A DNA stretch of 64,000 nucleotides, taken from Candidatus Enterococcus myersii (GTDB lineage: Bacteria; Bacillota; Bacilli; Lactobacillales; Enterococcaceae). The DNA is taken from the NCBI RefSeq assembly GCF_017316025.1, contig NZ_JAFLVT010000007.1, positions 1 through 64,000 on the forward strand, written 5' to 3'. The notes below the pieces were generated by a model. The model worked only from the letters and a program-made list of their open reading frames with translations, was not told the DNA's origin and did not search any database. This document shows positions 9,928 through 18,589 of the stretch, one piece after another (position 1 is the stretch's first letter; each line of letters begins with the position of its first letter). The translations under genes were made by a program, and so were the position numbers.

Positions 9928-11063
9928 CTATTTTCAATCCATTCTATCAATTGTTTACAAGCATCCCCTTTATTGTAAGTATTCCAAAGTTTGTTGAAAT
10001 CCTCTAAGTTTTCATAAGGGTACGCTGAGATTAGCTGTATTAACCCTGCTTCATCTGTAGTTAAAACTTTTGGCAACCACTCACTAAAATCTTTTTGCAG
10101 TCCTACTGTTTCATTATACTGATCAAAATCTGGACAATAATAAATAAGTTTTCCCTTAGGATTTGCCAATCCATACTCAAAAGGAACCGATGAGTAATCA
10201 GATATTAGACAATCAGCGTTTTGCAATAGCGCCTGCAGCGAAAGTGTCTCAAAATCTGTCACCACGTTTTTATACGTAGCAAGTTTTGCTCGTAAGACTT
10301 TATCGTGTGGGTGCGGATGCGCAAGCAGCTGCCATTGGTTCCCTAATTTTGCTGCTAATGTTTCAAAATCTAATAGTGGTGTTTCATAGTTTTCACGATA
10401 AGTCGGAGCATACAGTAGCGTCTTTTTTGTGCCAAATTTTTCAATAAACTTTTTTTTATTTATTTGTTTACTGTTTTTATCAAAATAAATATCAGTCGGT
10501 AAATAACCAAAGGGTAAAAACTCAGCCGTAGTTGTTTGATAACTGTCTTTAAAAATAGTCATCATTTTTTTTGATCCCACCACGTAATGAGTAAAACGTT
10601 CATAAACAGCTTGATAACGCTTTTTATCCTCACTACTTGCGGCTAGTGCATATTTAGCCTCTAGTCCAAAAGATTTCACAGCGCCATCGGCATGCCATAG
10701 TTGTAAGACCGCTGTATTTTCAGAAAATTGAAGTCCTGCTAAAAAAGCAAAATAATTATCACATAACACGACATCTGCGTTTTTTGTTAAAGCAATAATT
10801 TTGCTAGCAAAAATTTTCTTTTTCGCTAGTGAATATATCTTACAGCCAAATTTTTGATACGTTTGTGCTAATGACGCACTATTATCAGTATAACCAATAA
10901 CTAAATCGTCTTTGAAGTAAGGGGCAAGGCGCTCTAAAATAATACCGCTCGTTGTTGGAAAGCTAAGTAAAAAAACGATTTTCTTCTTTTCTACTTTTCT
11001 TTGGCTTAATACGTGAATTAATTTTAGATAACCATGTTTTACCGTTGCACTGATAGTTTTCAT
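9924..11063 (-). CDS. CDP-glycerol glycerophosphotransferase family protein, TagB/TarB primase-like
   Basis: This 379-aa protein belongs to the CDP-glycerol glycerophosphotransferase family. It carries LWHADGAVKSFG, the primase-type variant of the WHG motif (the family's catalytic His is in this segment), then APTYRENYETP, HPHPHDK and DYSSVPFEYG. The expected role is transfer of the first glycerol phosphate to the ManNAc-GlcNAc-PP-undecaprenol linkage unit. It is the first gene of the leftward teichoic-acid cluster, with ATG preceded by AAGGAG and a candidate promoter about 30 bases further upstream. Its stop overlaps the tagA start by ATGA. The cluster lacks tagD (CDP-glycerol synthesis) and the TagGH exporter within the window, so these must lie elsewhere. 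Confidence 0.85.
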   Translation of the reverse strand: MKTISATVKHGYLKLIHVLSQRKVEKKKIVFLLSFPTTSGIILERLAPYFKDDLVIGYTDNSASLAQTYQKFGCKIYSLAKKKIFASKIIALTKNADVVLCDNYFAFLAGLQFSENTAVLQLWHADGAVKSFGLEAKYALAASSEDKKRYQAVYERFTHYVVGSKKMMTIFKDSYQTTTAEFLPFGYLPTDIYFDKNSKQINKKKFIEKFGTKKTLLYAPTYRENYETPLLDFETLAAKLGNQWQLLAHPHPHDKVLRAKLATYKNVVTDFETLSLQALLQNADCLISDYSSVPFEYGLANPKGKLIYYCPDFDQYNETVGLQKDFSEWLPKVLTTDEAGLIQLISAYPYENLEDFNKLWNTYNKGDACKQLIEWIENR

Positions 11064-11090
11064 ATTTGCTCCTTTTTTACACTATGGTCT

Positions 11091-11119
11091 ATTGTACATG
11101 AAAAGCCAATGATTGAAAA
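11091..11119 (-). promoter_or_regulatory. Candidate sigma-A promoter of the teichoic-acid cluster
   Basis: On the minus strand TTTTCA (11114-11119) and TACAAT (11091-11096) are separated by 17 bases. The -10 is good and the -35 is weak (4 of 6). It lies 28 bases upstream of the start codon of the TagB-like gene. This is a motif match only. Confidence 0.45.
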
Positions 11120-11406
11120 TAATTGTAAACAAACTGTCATATTAAGATTGCCCTTTTGGGGGAATATTAATTTTTTTATCCATTTTAACTAATAAATTCA
11201 TTCCTGTATTTGATGAAAATGGAGATTAACCTTAAAGCACGGGCAAAAAACTTAGCAGATGTGCAGCTGGTAAAAAGCTTTTTTAATACCGGTAGGATTT
11301 TGATTAAATGATATTTTTGATTTTTCAAAAACACCATTTAACAACGAAATTGCTTGAAGTTAGGCTGTAATTTCTTTTGCCGATCATCAACTTTTTTGCT
11401 ACAAAA

Positions 11407-11433
11407 AAACCACAGTCTAAAAGACTGTGGTTT
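11407..11433 (-). terminator. Intrinsic terminator after the 78-aa gene
   Basis: A perfect inverted repeat (AAACCACAGTCT / AGACTGTGGTTT) with a short loop is followed on the minus strand by TTTTTTTG. It lies 15 bases past the stop codon of the small gene and separates it from the teichoic-acid cluster. Confidence 0.8.
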
Positions 11434-11448
11434 GAGCTCACAATAAAA

Positions 11449-11685
11449 TTAGCTAAAGAAACAATTTTCCCCAACAGCGCGTTTCACATCATAGCTAGTA
11501 GCTGTTACATAGGGATTGTCTTGTGATACTTGGTCGCGGTCACACAGCTCACAAAAATCGACTTTAAAAACAATGCCGTCTGTTGCTACTTTTGCTGCTG
11601 TTGCTAAAATTGCACGATGGAATCCTTTGGGCTGTACCATATATTGTTTACCTAACACGATTGATTTTTCTGCTATCACTTTCAT
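11449..11685 (-). CDS. Small cysteine-containing protein of unknown function (78 aa)
   Basis: I do not recognise this protein. The start at 11685 is chosen because AGAGGGG lies immediately upstream; the frame stays open to 11796 but has no ribosome binding site there. The 78-aa product begins MKVIAEKSIVLGKQYMVQPKG, has a hydrophobic-neutral middle and a CELC pair (CxxC) near residue 46, with a third Cys near the C-terminus (ENCFFS). There is no signal peptide or membrane helix. The CxxC could bind a metal or be redox-active, but a lone CxxC is weak evidence. It has its own strong terminator and is separated from asnS by another, so it is probably a single-gene unit. Confidence 0.65.
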   Translation of the reverse strand: MKVIAEKSIVLGKQYMVQPKGFHRAILATAAKVATDGIVFKVDFCELCDRDQVSQDNPYVTATSYDVKRAVGENCFFS

Positions 11686-11890
11686 AACCCCTCTTCTTTC
11701 CTTACGTTGCACCCATGATAACATACCTTTTGGATTAAAATCAAGATAAATTAGCTTTAAATCAATATTTTTAACTTGTATATACTTATATACCAATTTT
11801 TAATTCGAGTTTAAAATACTTAAATAAAATAATTGCATTTGAATAAATTTATGAATTCTAAAAAACACGATTTTTCAAACCGATAAAAAA

Positions 11891-11919
11891 AAACCGCCGC
11901 TTTTAATTAGCGGCGGTTT
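11891..11919 (-). terminator. Intrinsic terminator after asnS
   Basis: A GC-rich perfect stem (AAACCGCCGCT / AGCGGCGGTTT) is followed on the minus strand by a run of nine T. It starts six bases past the asnS stop codon. Confidence 0.9.
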
Positions 11920-11924
11920 CATTT

Positions 11925-13223
11925 TTATGGATAAATTCGATTTAACAAGCGTGGAAATGGAATTGCTTCACGGACATGTTCAATGCCGGCTAACCAAGTA
12001 ACGGTTCTTTCTAAACCTAAACCAAAACCTGCGTGAGGCACAGATCCATATTTGCGCAAATCCAAATACCAAGAATATTCTTTTTCATCTAAACCATGAG
12101 CGCGAATTTGTTCAAGTAAATATTCATAATCTGTTGCCCGTTCAGAGCCACCGATAATTTCACCATAGCCTTCTGGTGCAATCATATCCGCACAAATCAC
12201 CAAATCTTCTCTAGTTGGATGTGGTTTCATGTAAAATGGTTTGATTGCTTTTGGATAATTCAAAATGAAAACAGGTCGGTCAAAGGAGTTAGCGATAAAA
12301 GTTTCGTGAGGAGAACCAAAATCATCGCCCCATTCAATATCATCAAACCCATTTTCTTGTAATAGTTTGATTGCATCATCATAAGTGATACGTGGAAATG
12401 GTAATTGCGTATATTTTTCTAAAACCGCACGGTCGCGTTTTAACACATGTAATGCATAATCACAATTATCTAATACACTTTGTACCAAGTAAGCCACATA
12501 TTGTTCTTGGACTTCTAGACTTTCTTCTTGATGCATAAAGGCCATTTCAGGTTCTAGCATCCAAAATTCAATCAAATGGCGACGTGTTTTAGATTTTTCT
12601 GCTCTAAAAGTCGGCCCAAATGAAAATACTTTCCCAAAAGCCATGGCAGCAGCTTCCATATAAAGTTGCCCAGATTGAGATAGGTAGGCTTTTTGATCAA
12701 AATAATTTGTTTCAAATAAATCGGTCGTTCCTTCTGGTGCTGAACCGGTTAAAATTGGCGGATCAATTTTAACAAAACCTTCTTTATTAAAGAATTCATA
12801 ACTTGCCCGAATTAATTCGTTACGAATTTGCATGATAGCATGCTGACGAGATGAACGTAACCATAAATGGCGGTGATCCATCAAAAAGTCTGTACCATGT
12901 TCTTTTGGTGTAATCGGATAGTCATGACTTTCACCAATGATTTCCACATTTTGTACACCAATTTCATAGCCAAATTTTGAACGACTATCTTCTCTAATTT
13001 CGCCAGTTACTAAAATAGCAGTTTCTTGATTTAAATTTTTGGCCATTTGAAAAACTTCTTCAGGCACTTCACTTTTTACTACCACACCTTGAAAGTATGC
13101 TGTTCCATCTCGTAATTGTAAGAAAGCAATCTTACCACTAGAACGTTTGTTAGCAACCCAAGCACCAATTGTGACAATTTCACCAACGTGGTTTTTTGCG
13201 TCAATAATTTGAATTTGTTCCAC
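11925..13223 (-). CDS. asnS: Asparagine--tRNA ligase
   Basis: This 432-aa class IIb aminoacyl-tRNA synthetase charges tRNA-Asn with asparagine in the cytoplasm. An N-terminal OB-fold anticodon-binding domain (residues about 15-105, with [21 protein letters not shown]) is followed by the catalytic core: motif 2 with [25 protein letters not shown] and motif 3 near the C-terminus with [13 protein letters not shown]. The length is normal. The start is a GTG at 13223 preceded by AGGAGAG, so no ATG is needed. It follows aspB in the same direction with a 59-base gap, the Bacillus-like order tseB-aspB-asnS; aspartate made by AspB is the precursor of asparagine. Confidence 0.97.
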   Translation of the reverse strand: MEQIQIIDAKNHVGEIVTIGAWVANKRSSGKIAFLQLRDGTAYFQGVVVKSEVPEEVFQMAKNLNQETAILVTGEIREDSRSKFGYEIGVQNVEIIGESHDYPITPKEHGTDFLMDHRHLWLRSSRQHAIMQIRNELIRASYEFFNKEGFVKIDPPILTGSAPEGTTDLFETNYFDQKAYLSQSGQLYMEAAAMAFGKVFSFGPTFRAEKSKTRRHLIEFWMLEPEMAFMHQEESLEVQEQYVAYLVQSVLDNCDYALHVLKRDRAVLEKYTQLPFPRITYDDAIKLLQENGFDDIEWGDDFGSPHETFIANSFDRPVFILNYPKAIKPFYMKPHPTREDLVICADMIAPEGYGEIIGGSERATDYEYLLEQIRAHGLDEKEYSWYLDLRKYGSVPHAGFGLGLERTVTWLAGIEHVREAIPFPRLLNRIYP

Positions 13224-13282
13224 TTGTGTCTCTCCTATTCTATTTACAATAATTACTAGTATAAGGATTTCCCCTTAGCATT

Positions 13283-14476
13283 CTAATCTTTATTGCGTTT
13301 GTTTTCAACAAATTTATGCATTCGTCTAACTGCTTCTTCTAAAATATCCCAACTAGCAGCGTAACTGATCCGAACATTTTCTGGAGCACCAAACCCGGCT
13401 CCTGTCACCAAGGCAACGTGTCCTTCTTCCAGCAAATCTTCGACAAAAACATTCACATCATCATAACCACACATTTCCATTGTTTTTTTAACATTTGGAA
13501 ATAGATAAAAGGCTCCTTGGGGTTTTTTCAACTCAACACCTGGAATTGCCGCCACTAGCGGATATAATTTGTTCAAGCGCGCTTCAAAAGCAGCCCGCAT
13601 ATTTTCAACAGAAGTCTGATCACCGCTTAATGCTTCTAAAGCCGCATATTGGCTAGCAGCAGTCGGATTACTGGTTGATTGCGAGGCAATGTTCGTCATA
13701 GCTTTAATAATTTTTTCGTCCCCTACTGCAAAACCAATCCGCCACCCGGTCATAGCATATGTCTTTGATACGCCATTAATTACTATCGTTTGTTTGGCAA
13801 TCGCCTCAGATAGTGTCGCAATCGGTGTGAATTCATTTCCGTCATAAACTAAGCGGCCATAAATATCATCGGCAACAATTAAAATATCATTTTTAACCGC
13901 CCAATTGCCAATAGCCGTTAACTCTTCTTTTGTATAAATCATCCCAGTTGGATTTGATGGTGAGTTAAGAATTAATGCAACGGTATTTTTTGTTTTTGCC
14001 TTTTCTAATTGGGCAACAGTTACTTTAAAATCATTCTCAAACAAACCGTCGACATACACCGGAACACCTTCAGCCAATTTCACTTGTTCGCCATAACTAA
14101 CCCAATATGGAACCGGAATGATGACCTCATCTCCTTTATCCAAAATTGCTTGAAACAAATTGTACAGCGCATATTTTGCTCCATCGGTCACGATTATTTC
14201 TTCAATTGCATACTTGCGGTCGTAGTACTTTTCCATATAGTCTGCAATCGCCAGACGTAATTCTGGAATACCAGCAGATTGCGTGTAAAAGCTAGCTTGA
14301 CCGGAATTAATCGCTGTGATTGCCGCATCTTTAATATTTTTTGGCGTAGTAAAATCCGGCTCACCTACTGTTAAACTTAAAACGTCGACTCCTTTTGCCT
14401 TTAGCGCTTTAGCTTTCGCTGCGGCTGCCAACGTTACAGATGGTTCTAATTTTTGGGCCCGTTGCGATAATTTCAT
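13283..14476 (-). CDS. aspB: Pyridoxal-phosphate aspartate aminotransferase (class I)
   Basis: This 397-aa fold-type I aminotransferase converts oxaloacetate and glutamate to aspartate and 2-oxoglutarate. Visible features are the substrate region SLTVGEPDF near residue 38, NSPSNPTG with the conserved Asn that contacts PLP, DDIYGRLVYDG, and the Schiff-base lysine in NGVSKTYAMTGWRIG around residue 236. The start is the third of three ATG codons within four codons, because GAGGAG ends nine bases before it. It lies between the tseB-like gene and asnS. Aspartate from here feeds asparaginyl-tRNA and also the hom-thr-met genes further along. Other class I aminotransferases can look similar, but the neighbours support AspB. 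Confidence 0.92.
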   Translation of the reverse strand: MKLSQRAQKLEPSVTLAAAAKAKALKAKGVDVLSLTVGEPDFTTPKNIKDAAITAINSGQASFYTQSAGIPELRLAIADYMEKYYDRKYAIEEIIVTDGAKYALYNLFQAILDKGDEVIIPVPYWVSYGEQVKLAEGVPVYVDGLFENDFKVTVAQLEKAKTKNTVALILNSPSNPTGMIYTKEELTAIGNWAVKNDILIVADDIYGRLVYDGNEFTPIATLSEAIAKQTIVINGVSKTYAMTGWRIGFAVGDEKIIKAMTNIASQSTSNPTAASQYAALEALSGDQTSVENMRAAFEARLNKLYPLVAAIPGVELKKPQGAFYLFPNVKKTMEMCGYDDVNVFVEDLLEEGHVALVTGAGFGAPENVRISYAASWDILEEAVRRMHKFVENKRNKD

Positions 14477-14564
14477 ACTCATCATCTCCTCAATAAAATT
14501 AAAAAATTCGTGAAGCGGTTATTTAAGCCGAAATCTTTTCGGAATAATAAACAATTTTAAAAAC

Positions 14565-15068
14565 TTACACATCTTTAATAACTTTTACTTCTTCTCCTTT
14601 TTCAAAGGACAATAAATAATAAGTAATCTGGCCTTCTTTATCTGTTGCCATTACTTCCCAAACTGGTTTTTTATCATACATGCCTAATTCAGCCTTCTTC
14701 GCCGTCTGACTATGAAAGGTGTTATTGACCAAGGCTTTAGCCTTATCGGCTGTAATGCCCTCTTTTTGCGGCAATACGGTAATTTTATCGCCTGACTTTG
14801 GCACAATGACTGCAATTTCTTTTCCATCTTTATCACTGCCAATTAAACTAAAGTACGTTTGCTTGCGATTGTACCAGTAAAATTCGTCGACATTTACCAA
14901 ATTGGTATGTTTTTTTGCTAGTGTCGTTGCTTCTTTTTTGGCTTGTTGCAGGGGGCTTTGCGCCTTCAAATAGCCTAATACACCCAAAGCAATAACAACC
15001 ACTAAAACACCAGAAATAATAAATAAAATCAGTTCCTGGCGCTCTTCTTTTGCCAAGTTTTTTTTCAC
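14565..15068 (-). CDS. TseB-like membrane-anchored protein (DUF5590)
   Basis: This 167-aa protein has a short basic N-terminus, one transmembrane helix (about residues 12-33, ILFIISGVLVVVIALGVLGYL) and an extracytoplasmic domain of about 130 residues with two similar alpha/beta repeats of the PepSY/YpmB kind (WYNRKQTYFSLIGSDKDG and KKPVWEVMATDKEGQITYYLL). In Bacillus subtilis the gene at this position next to aspB-asnS is ypmB/tseB, whose product modulates cell-wall elongation through a class A/B PBP. That role is inferred from family and gene order. The start is GTG, nine bases after AAGGAG. It lies between dinG and aspB, all on the same strand. Confidence 0.8.
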   Translation of the reverse strand: MKKNLAKEERQELILFIISGVLVVVIALGVLGYLKAQSPLQQAKKEATTLAKKHTNLVNVDEFYWYNRKQTYFSLIGSDKDGKEIAVIVPKSGDKITVLPQKEGITADKAKALVNNTFHSQTAKKAELGMYDKKPVWEVMATDKEGQITYYLLSFEKGEEVKVIKDV

Positions 15069-15148
15069 AGGTTGACGCTCCTTTTGTGATAATTGCTTTT
15101 AATTATAGCAGATTTCAAAATAAAAAGTTTTTCATTATCAAAAATCCA

Positions 15149-17899
15149 CTAATCTTTTAAAAATTCTGTAATCTCTGCAGCTATCTCTAAAATAGGTTTT
15201 TCACTGATTGTAACTTTTTTAGGAATTGCCTGTCGTAATTTTTTGCCATAAGTGGTGTTAACAAAACGCCGATCTAATACCACCATCACGCCCCGATCGG
15301 TAGATGAACGAATAAGCCGTCCATAAGCTTGTCGCAATTTCAACATCGCATTAGGTAATGACTCTTCATTAAAAGGATCTACGCCAATCGCATTTAAAAA
15401 CTCATAGCGCGCGTGAATAAACGGGCGTTTGGGATTTTCAAAAGGCAAGCGCGTCACAATTACTAATTCTAATTGCTCTCCTGGTAAGTCAATTCCTTCC
15501 CAAAAGCTATCTGTCCCAAATAAAATCCCAGCATTACTTTGACTAAAGCGTTTTAACAACTTATCTCGACTGCCCCCTATACCTTGGGCAAGTATCTCTC
15601 GACCGTTTTCCAAAAATGTTAGATGCATTTTCTCATATACTTTTTGTAGCACATCGTGAGAAGTAAACAATACCAAAGCTGGTCGTTTAAAATCTTTTAA
15701 TAAAAGCGTTAAATTTTCGGCCAAAAAGTCACTGTATTCACTTGGTGAAAGCTTAGGTATATAGGCCGCTTTGGTAGGTACTAAAATTTCCGTTTGATTG
15801 GCGTAATCAAACGGAGCCGGGACAATCTTTAAACTTGCTGTTGGTATCCCTAAGCGTTTGGCAAATAGGTTGCGATCTTTTGTAAGTTTTAACGCGCCAC
15901 CAACGTAAACAATTTTTTCAAACCTTGGGTACCACTTTGTTTGAGGTAAAATTGCGGCATTAAAATCGGTGACTTGAAAAGTTAAACCTGGGTGTTTTTC
16001 ACTTCGTAAAATCCAATGGGTATAGCGCGGCGCAAAATCATGACAAAATCGTTGCATGATACGTTTTTGTTTTTCTAATTCGTCTAACAAATCTGCTAAA
16101 GTGGCAAAATCAATTTGTGCCGCTGTGCTCCAAGCAAATTCGCGTTTTTCAAGAAATTGTTGCCAGCTTGCTTTAATCTCGCTGCTTTCTTTTAAAAAGA
16201 GTTCAATCTTCTTAAAACATTTTAAAGTCTTTTTATCAAACTTTAAAAAATCTGCTGACGTTATAATTTCTTGTTCTGGAGCTAATTTGTGTAGTAATAA
16301 ATCACGCAGCACTTCATAACTAGCAACTAATTCTTTTAACTCTTCTTGCAGTAATGCAATGAAGTGTTTGGCCGCCATTTCTTCTGCTAGCCAATCGTCT
16401 AGTTTGGCAAAAATCCCTTCTTCGCTAAGCGCTAATTGTACCTGCTTTTCAAAGGTGAAAGTGTTAAATGACTCTGCTGCAATTTTTTCACAAATTGTCG
16501 GCAAATGATGGGCTTCATCAATAATAAGATAGGGCGATTCAGGTAATAATGGTTCTTTTCGTAAACTTTCTTGTGCCAAAAAAGCATGATTTACAATTAA
16601 ACAATTGCTTTCTTGCATTTGACTATTTAAAAACTTTAAAAAGTCATGCTGATAAAAAGGTGATTTTTTTGACAAGTAATTCACGCCGCGATGCGCCACA
16701 TCTTGAAAGAAAAGATGATTTAAGTTAATTAAATTCAGCTCGCCGAAATCTCCTGTTGTCGTTTTGGTTAACCAAACCAAGACCGCCATTTGATAAAGAG
16801 CGTATTGTTTTTGTGAAACTGGTTTACTTAGCGTTTGTTTAAATCGCGCTAAATCCAAATAATGTCGTTTACTTTTCACCACAACAGCTTGTAATTTTTG
16901 TTCTAAAAAGCGGTTTAACAAGGGAATATCTTTTTTCATGATTTGCTCTTGCAATAATAACGAGACTGTACTAACAACCACCGGTTTTTCTGGCGTGGCT
17001 AGAAAACTAGCAGGTAATAAATAACCAATCGTTTTTCCCATACCTGTAGCAGCCTCAATAAGCAAGTCTTTTGTTTCATCTTGAGTAAAGTGCTGATGAA
17101 CTAAATTCATGAGCCGTGCTTGTTCTTTGCGAAACGATAGCTCATTTTGATAAAGCTTTTCTTTTTGTATTTTCTTTTGGGGATACTTTGTCTGATAATA
17201 AGTATCTTCATATAACGTTACTGCTTTTTTTCTTAGAACAATTCCGTCAATTACTTCTAGGCCAGCAGCTAAAGGTGGATTTTCTTTTAATTGTTGTAAG
17301 TAGATATTGGCGATATATTCCCCTGTCTGCATCGCAGTAAGCGTTGCCCGCTCACTGATAGTCTTTAACGTTACTAAAGGTAACTGCCGCATCACGGCTT
17401 CAATATAAAGTAACAAGGCACCAGTAACTTCAGCATCACTGTCTGCTTGATGGGGATTGTCATGTTGTAGGCCAAAACTTTCAGCTAAATCACTTAATCG
17501 AAAGCTGCTTTCTTCTGGCAGAAAAATTTGAGCTAACTCAACCGTATCAATACCGGGAATTTTTAAAGGCGTCACACCACAACGTTTAAGTTCAGCATTT
17601 AAAAATTGGTAATCAAAAAAGATATTATGTGCCACAAAAACCGTATCCGCCAATAGATCAGCAATAATAAAAGCTACATCTTCAAAATAGGGTGCTTTTT
17701 GAACACGGCTGTTGGAAATATGCGTTAGGTTTTGAATTTGTCTGGGAATTTTTCTTTCTGGATTAATATCTGTCGCAAAACGATTGATTAGACGGCCATT
17801 TCTAATTAAAACACAGCCGATTTGGATAATGCGATCAACCTTGGGATCTGTGCCCGTTGTTTCGATATCCACTACGGCATACGTTGTATTTTGGTTCAT
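15149..17899 (-). CDS. dinG: DinG-family exonuclease/helicase
   Basis: This 916-aa fusion has an N-terminal DEDDh 3'-5' exonuclease domain (residues about 5-170, with VVDIETTGTDP and, later, NPHQADSDAEVTGALL) and a C-terminal XPD/DinG-like superfamily 2 helicase (about 240-916). Walker A is AATGMGKTIGYLL, the DEAH box is LIIDEAHHLP, and motif VI is the stretch RQAYGRLIRSSTDRG. The four-cysteine iron-sulfur cluster of E. coli DinG is not apparent, as in Firmicute DinG proteins, where nuclease rather than helicase activity has been described. I placed the start at the ATG of MNQNTTYAVV because AGGAG lies ten bases upstream; an upstream in-frame ATG has no such site. It precedes the tseB-like gene. 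Confidence 0.9.
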   Translation of the reverse strand: MNQNTTYAVVDIETTGTDPKVDRIIQIGCVLIRNGRLINRFATDINPERKIPRQIQNLTHISNSRVQKAPYFEDVAFIIADLLADTVFVAHNIFFDYQFLNAELKRCGVTPLKIPGIDTVELAQIFLPEESSFRLSDLAESFGLQHDNPHQADSDAEVTGALLLYIEAVMRQLPLVTLKTISERATLTAMQTGEYIANIYLQQLKENPPLAAGLEVIDGIVLRKKAVTLYEDTYYQTKYPQKKIQKEKLYQNELSFRKEQARLMNLVHQHFTQDETKDLLIEAATGMGKTIGYLLPASFLATPEKPVVVSTVSLLLQEQIMKKDIPLLNRFLEQKLQAVVVKSKRHYLDLARFKQTLSKPVSQKQYALYQMAVLVWLTKTTTGDFGELNLINLNHLFFQDVAHRGVNYLSKKSPFYQHDFLKFLNSQMQESNCLIVNHAFLAQESLRKEPLLPESPYLIIDEAHHLPTICEKIAAESFNTFTFEKQVQLALSEEGIFAKLDDWLAEEMAAKHFIALLQEELKELVASYEVLRDLLLHKLAPEQEIITSADFLKFDKKTLKCFKKIELFLKESSEIKASWQQFLEKREFAWSTAAQIDFATLADLLDELEKQKRIMQRFCHDFAPRYTHWILRSEKHPGLTFQVTDFNAAILPQTKWYPRFEKIVYVGGALKLTKDRNLFAKRLGIPTASLKIVPAPFDYANQTEILVPTKAAYIPKLSPSEYSDFLAENLTLLLKDFKRPALVLFTSHDVLQKVYEKMHLTFLENGREILAQGIGGSRDKLLKRFSQSNAGILFGTDSFWEGIDLPGEQLELVIVTRLPFENPKRPFIHARYEFLNAIGVDPFNEESLPNAMLKLRQAYGRLIRSSTDRGVMVVLDRRFVNTTYGKKLRQAIPKKVTISEKPILEIAAEITEFLKD

Positions 17900-18074
17900 C
17901 CTAAGCCATCTCCTAATAAATTTCATAATGGGAACTAAGGCCCTTTTGAAATTATACTATTTTTTCAATAACCGCGAAATAAAAACATGCTTTTTAACAA
18001 GGCCGTTGCAAAATTTGCGGCCAGCATAAGTGAATAAAAGAAGAATAGGCGATTAAAGTTTTTAGACAAAAAAA

Positions 18075-18099
18075 AGCCTGACGATAAAATCGTCAGGCT
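18075..18099 (-). terminator. Intrinsic terminator after the cold-shock gene
   Basis: A perfect stem (AGCCTGACGAT / ATCGTCAGGCT) with a three-base loop is followed on the minus strand by a run of T. It begins 17 bases past the stop codon. Confidence 0.9.
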
Positions 18100-18115
18100 G
18101 ATACGTTAGATTTAA

Positions 18116-18316
18116 TTAAGCTTTAGTAACGTTTGTTGCTTGAGGGCCACGTTGACCTTCTTCAACGTCGAAAGTTACTGCTTGGCCTTCTTCTAAAGTT
18201 TTGAAGCCGTCGCCTTGGATAGCTGAGAAGTGAACGAATACATCGTTACCGTCTTCTGCTGTAATGAAACCAAAACCTTTGTCTGCGTTGAACCATTTAA
18301 CTGTACCTGTTTGCAT
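18116..18316 (-). CDS. Cold-shock protein, CspA family
   Basis: This 66-aa single cold-shock domain binds single-stranded RNA and DNA and acts as an RNA chaperone. It contains RNP1 (KGFGFI) and RNP2 (VFVHF), the diagnostic aromatic motifs, and has the usual family length. The ATG is preceded by AAGGAGGATTTTAAT. A candidate promoter lies about 130 bases upstream, giving the long 5' leader typical of csp genes. It forms a single-gene unit between dinG and the baeRF-like gene. Which csp paralogue this is cannot be decided from the sequence. Confidence 0.95.
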   Translation of the reverse strand: MQTGTVKWFNADKGFGFITAEDGNDVFVHFSAIQGDGFKTLEEGQAVTFDVEEGQRGPQATNVTKA

Positions 18317-18441
18317 ATTAAAATCCTCCTTGTGTGAAACACACGTATTTGTGCAATTCCTTGTATCCGGTGAAAAAGTGGAAGATGTTTAAATATGAAA
18401 CAAGCTTGCCATTAATTACCTTTACAATAACTACAAAAAGA

Positions 18442-18450
18442 ATTGTACCA
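18442..18450 (-). promoter_or_regulatory. Extended -10 promoter candidate of the csp gene
   Basis: On the minus strand TGGTACAAT gives an extended -10 (TGnTACAAT) without a good -35. Initiation here would leave a 5' leader of about 118 bases before the csp ATG at 18316, the size range of known cspA-type leaders that refold with temperature. Confidence 0.5.
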
Positions 18451-18500
18451 CAAATAATTTATAAAAGCGAATTTATTTTTACTAATTGTTAAGACAATTT

Positions 18501-18551
18501 AAAAAGCTTTGCGCCAAAAGAATTCATTTCTTTGGCACAAAGCTTTTTTTT
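18501..18551. terminator. Terminator between the baeRF-like gene and csp
   Basis: A long imperfect stem (AAAAAGCTTTGCGCCAAAG and CTTTGGCACAAAGCTTTTT) is flanked by A/T runs on both sides. It lies 39 bases beyond the stop of the baeRF-like gene on the minus strand, which it most likely serves. Confidence 0.75.
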
Positions 18552-18589
18552 ACGAAATTAATCGCTAGAAAACGTAGCTGTTAAAGGAA

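Larger units (their letters stand above)
11064..11448. other. Gene-free interval before the teichoic-acid cluster (385 bases)
   Basis: This AT-rich interval holds the probable cluster promoter at its left end and the terminator of the 78-aa gene at its right end (both listed separately). Between about 11130 and 11400 I find no open frame with a ribosome binding site, no tRNA-like fold and no clear inverted repeat. A short hairpin could form at CCCTTTTGGGGG near 11151. An unannotated small RNA or long leader is possible but not shown. Confidence 0.4.
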
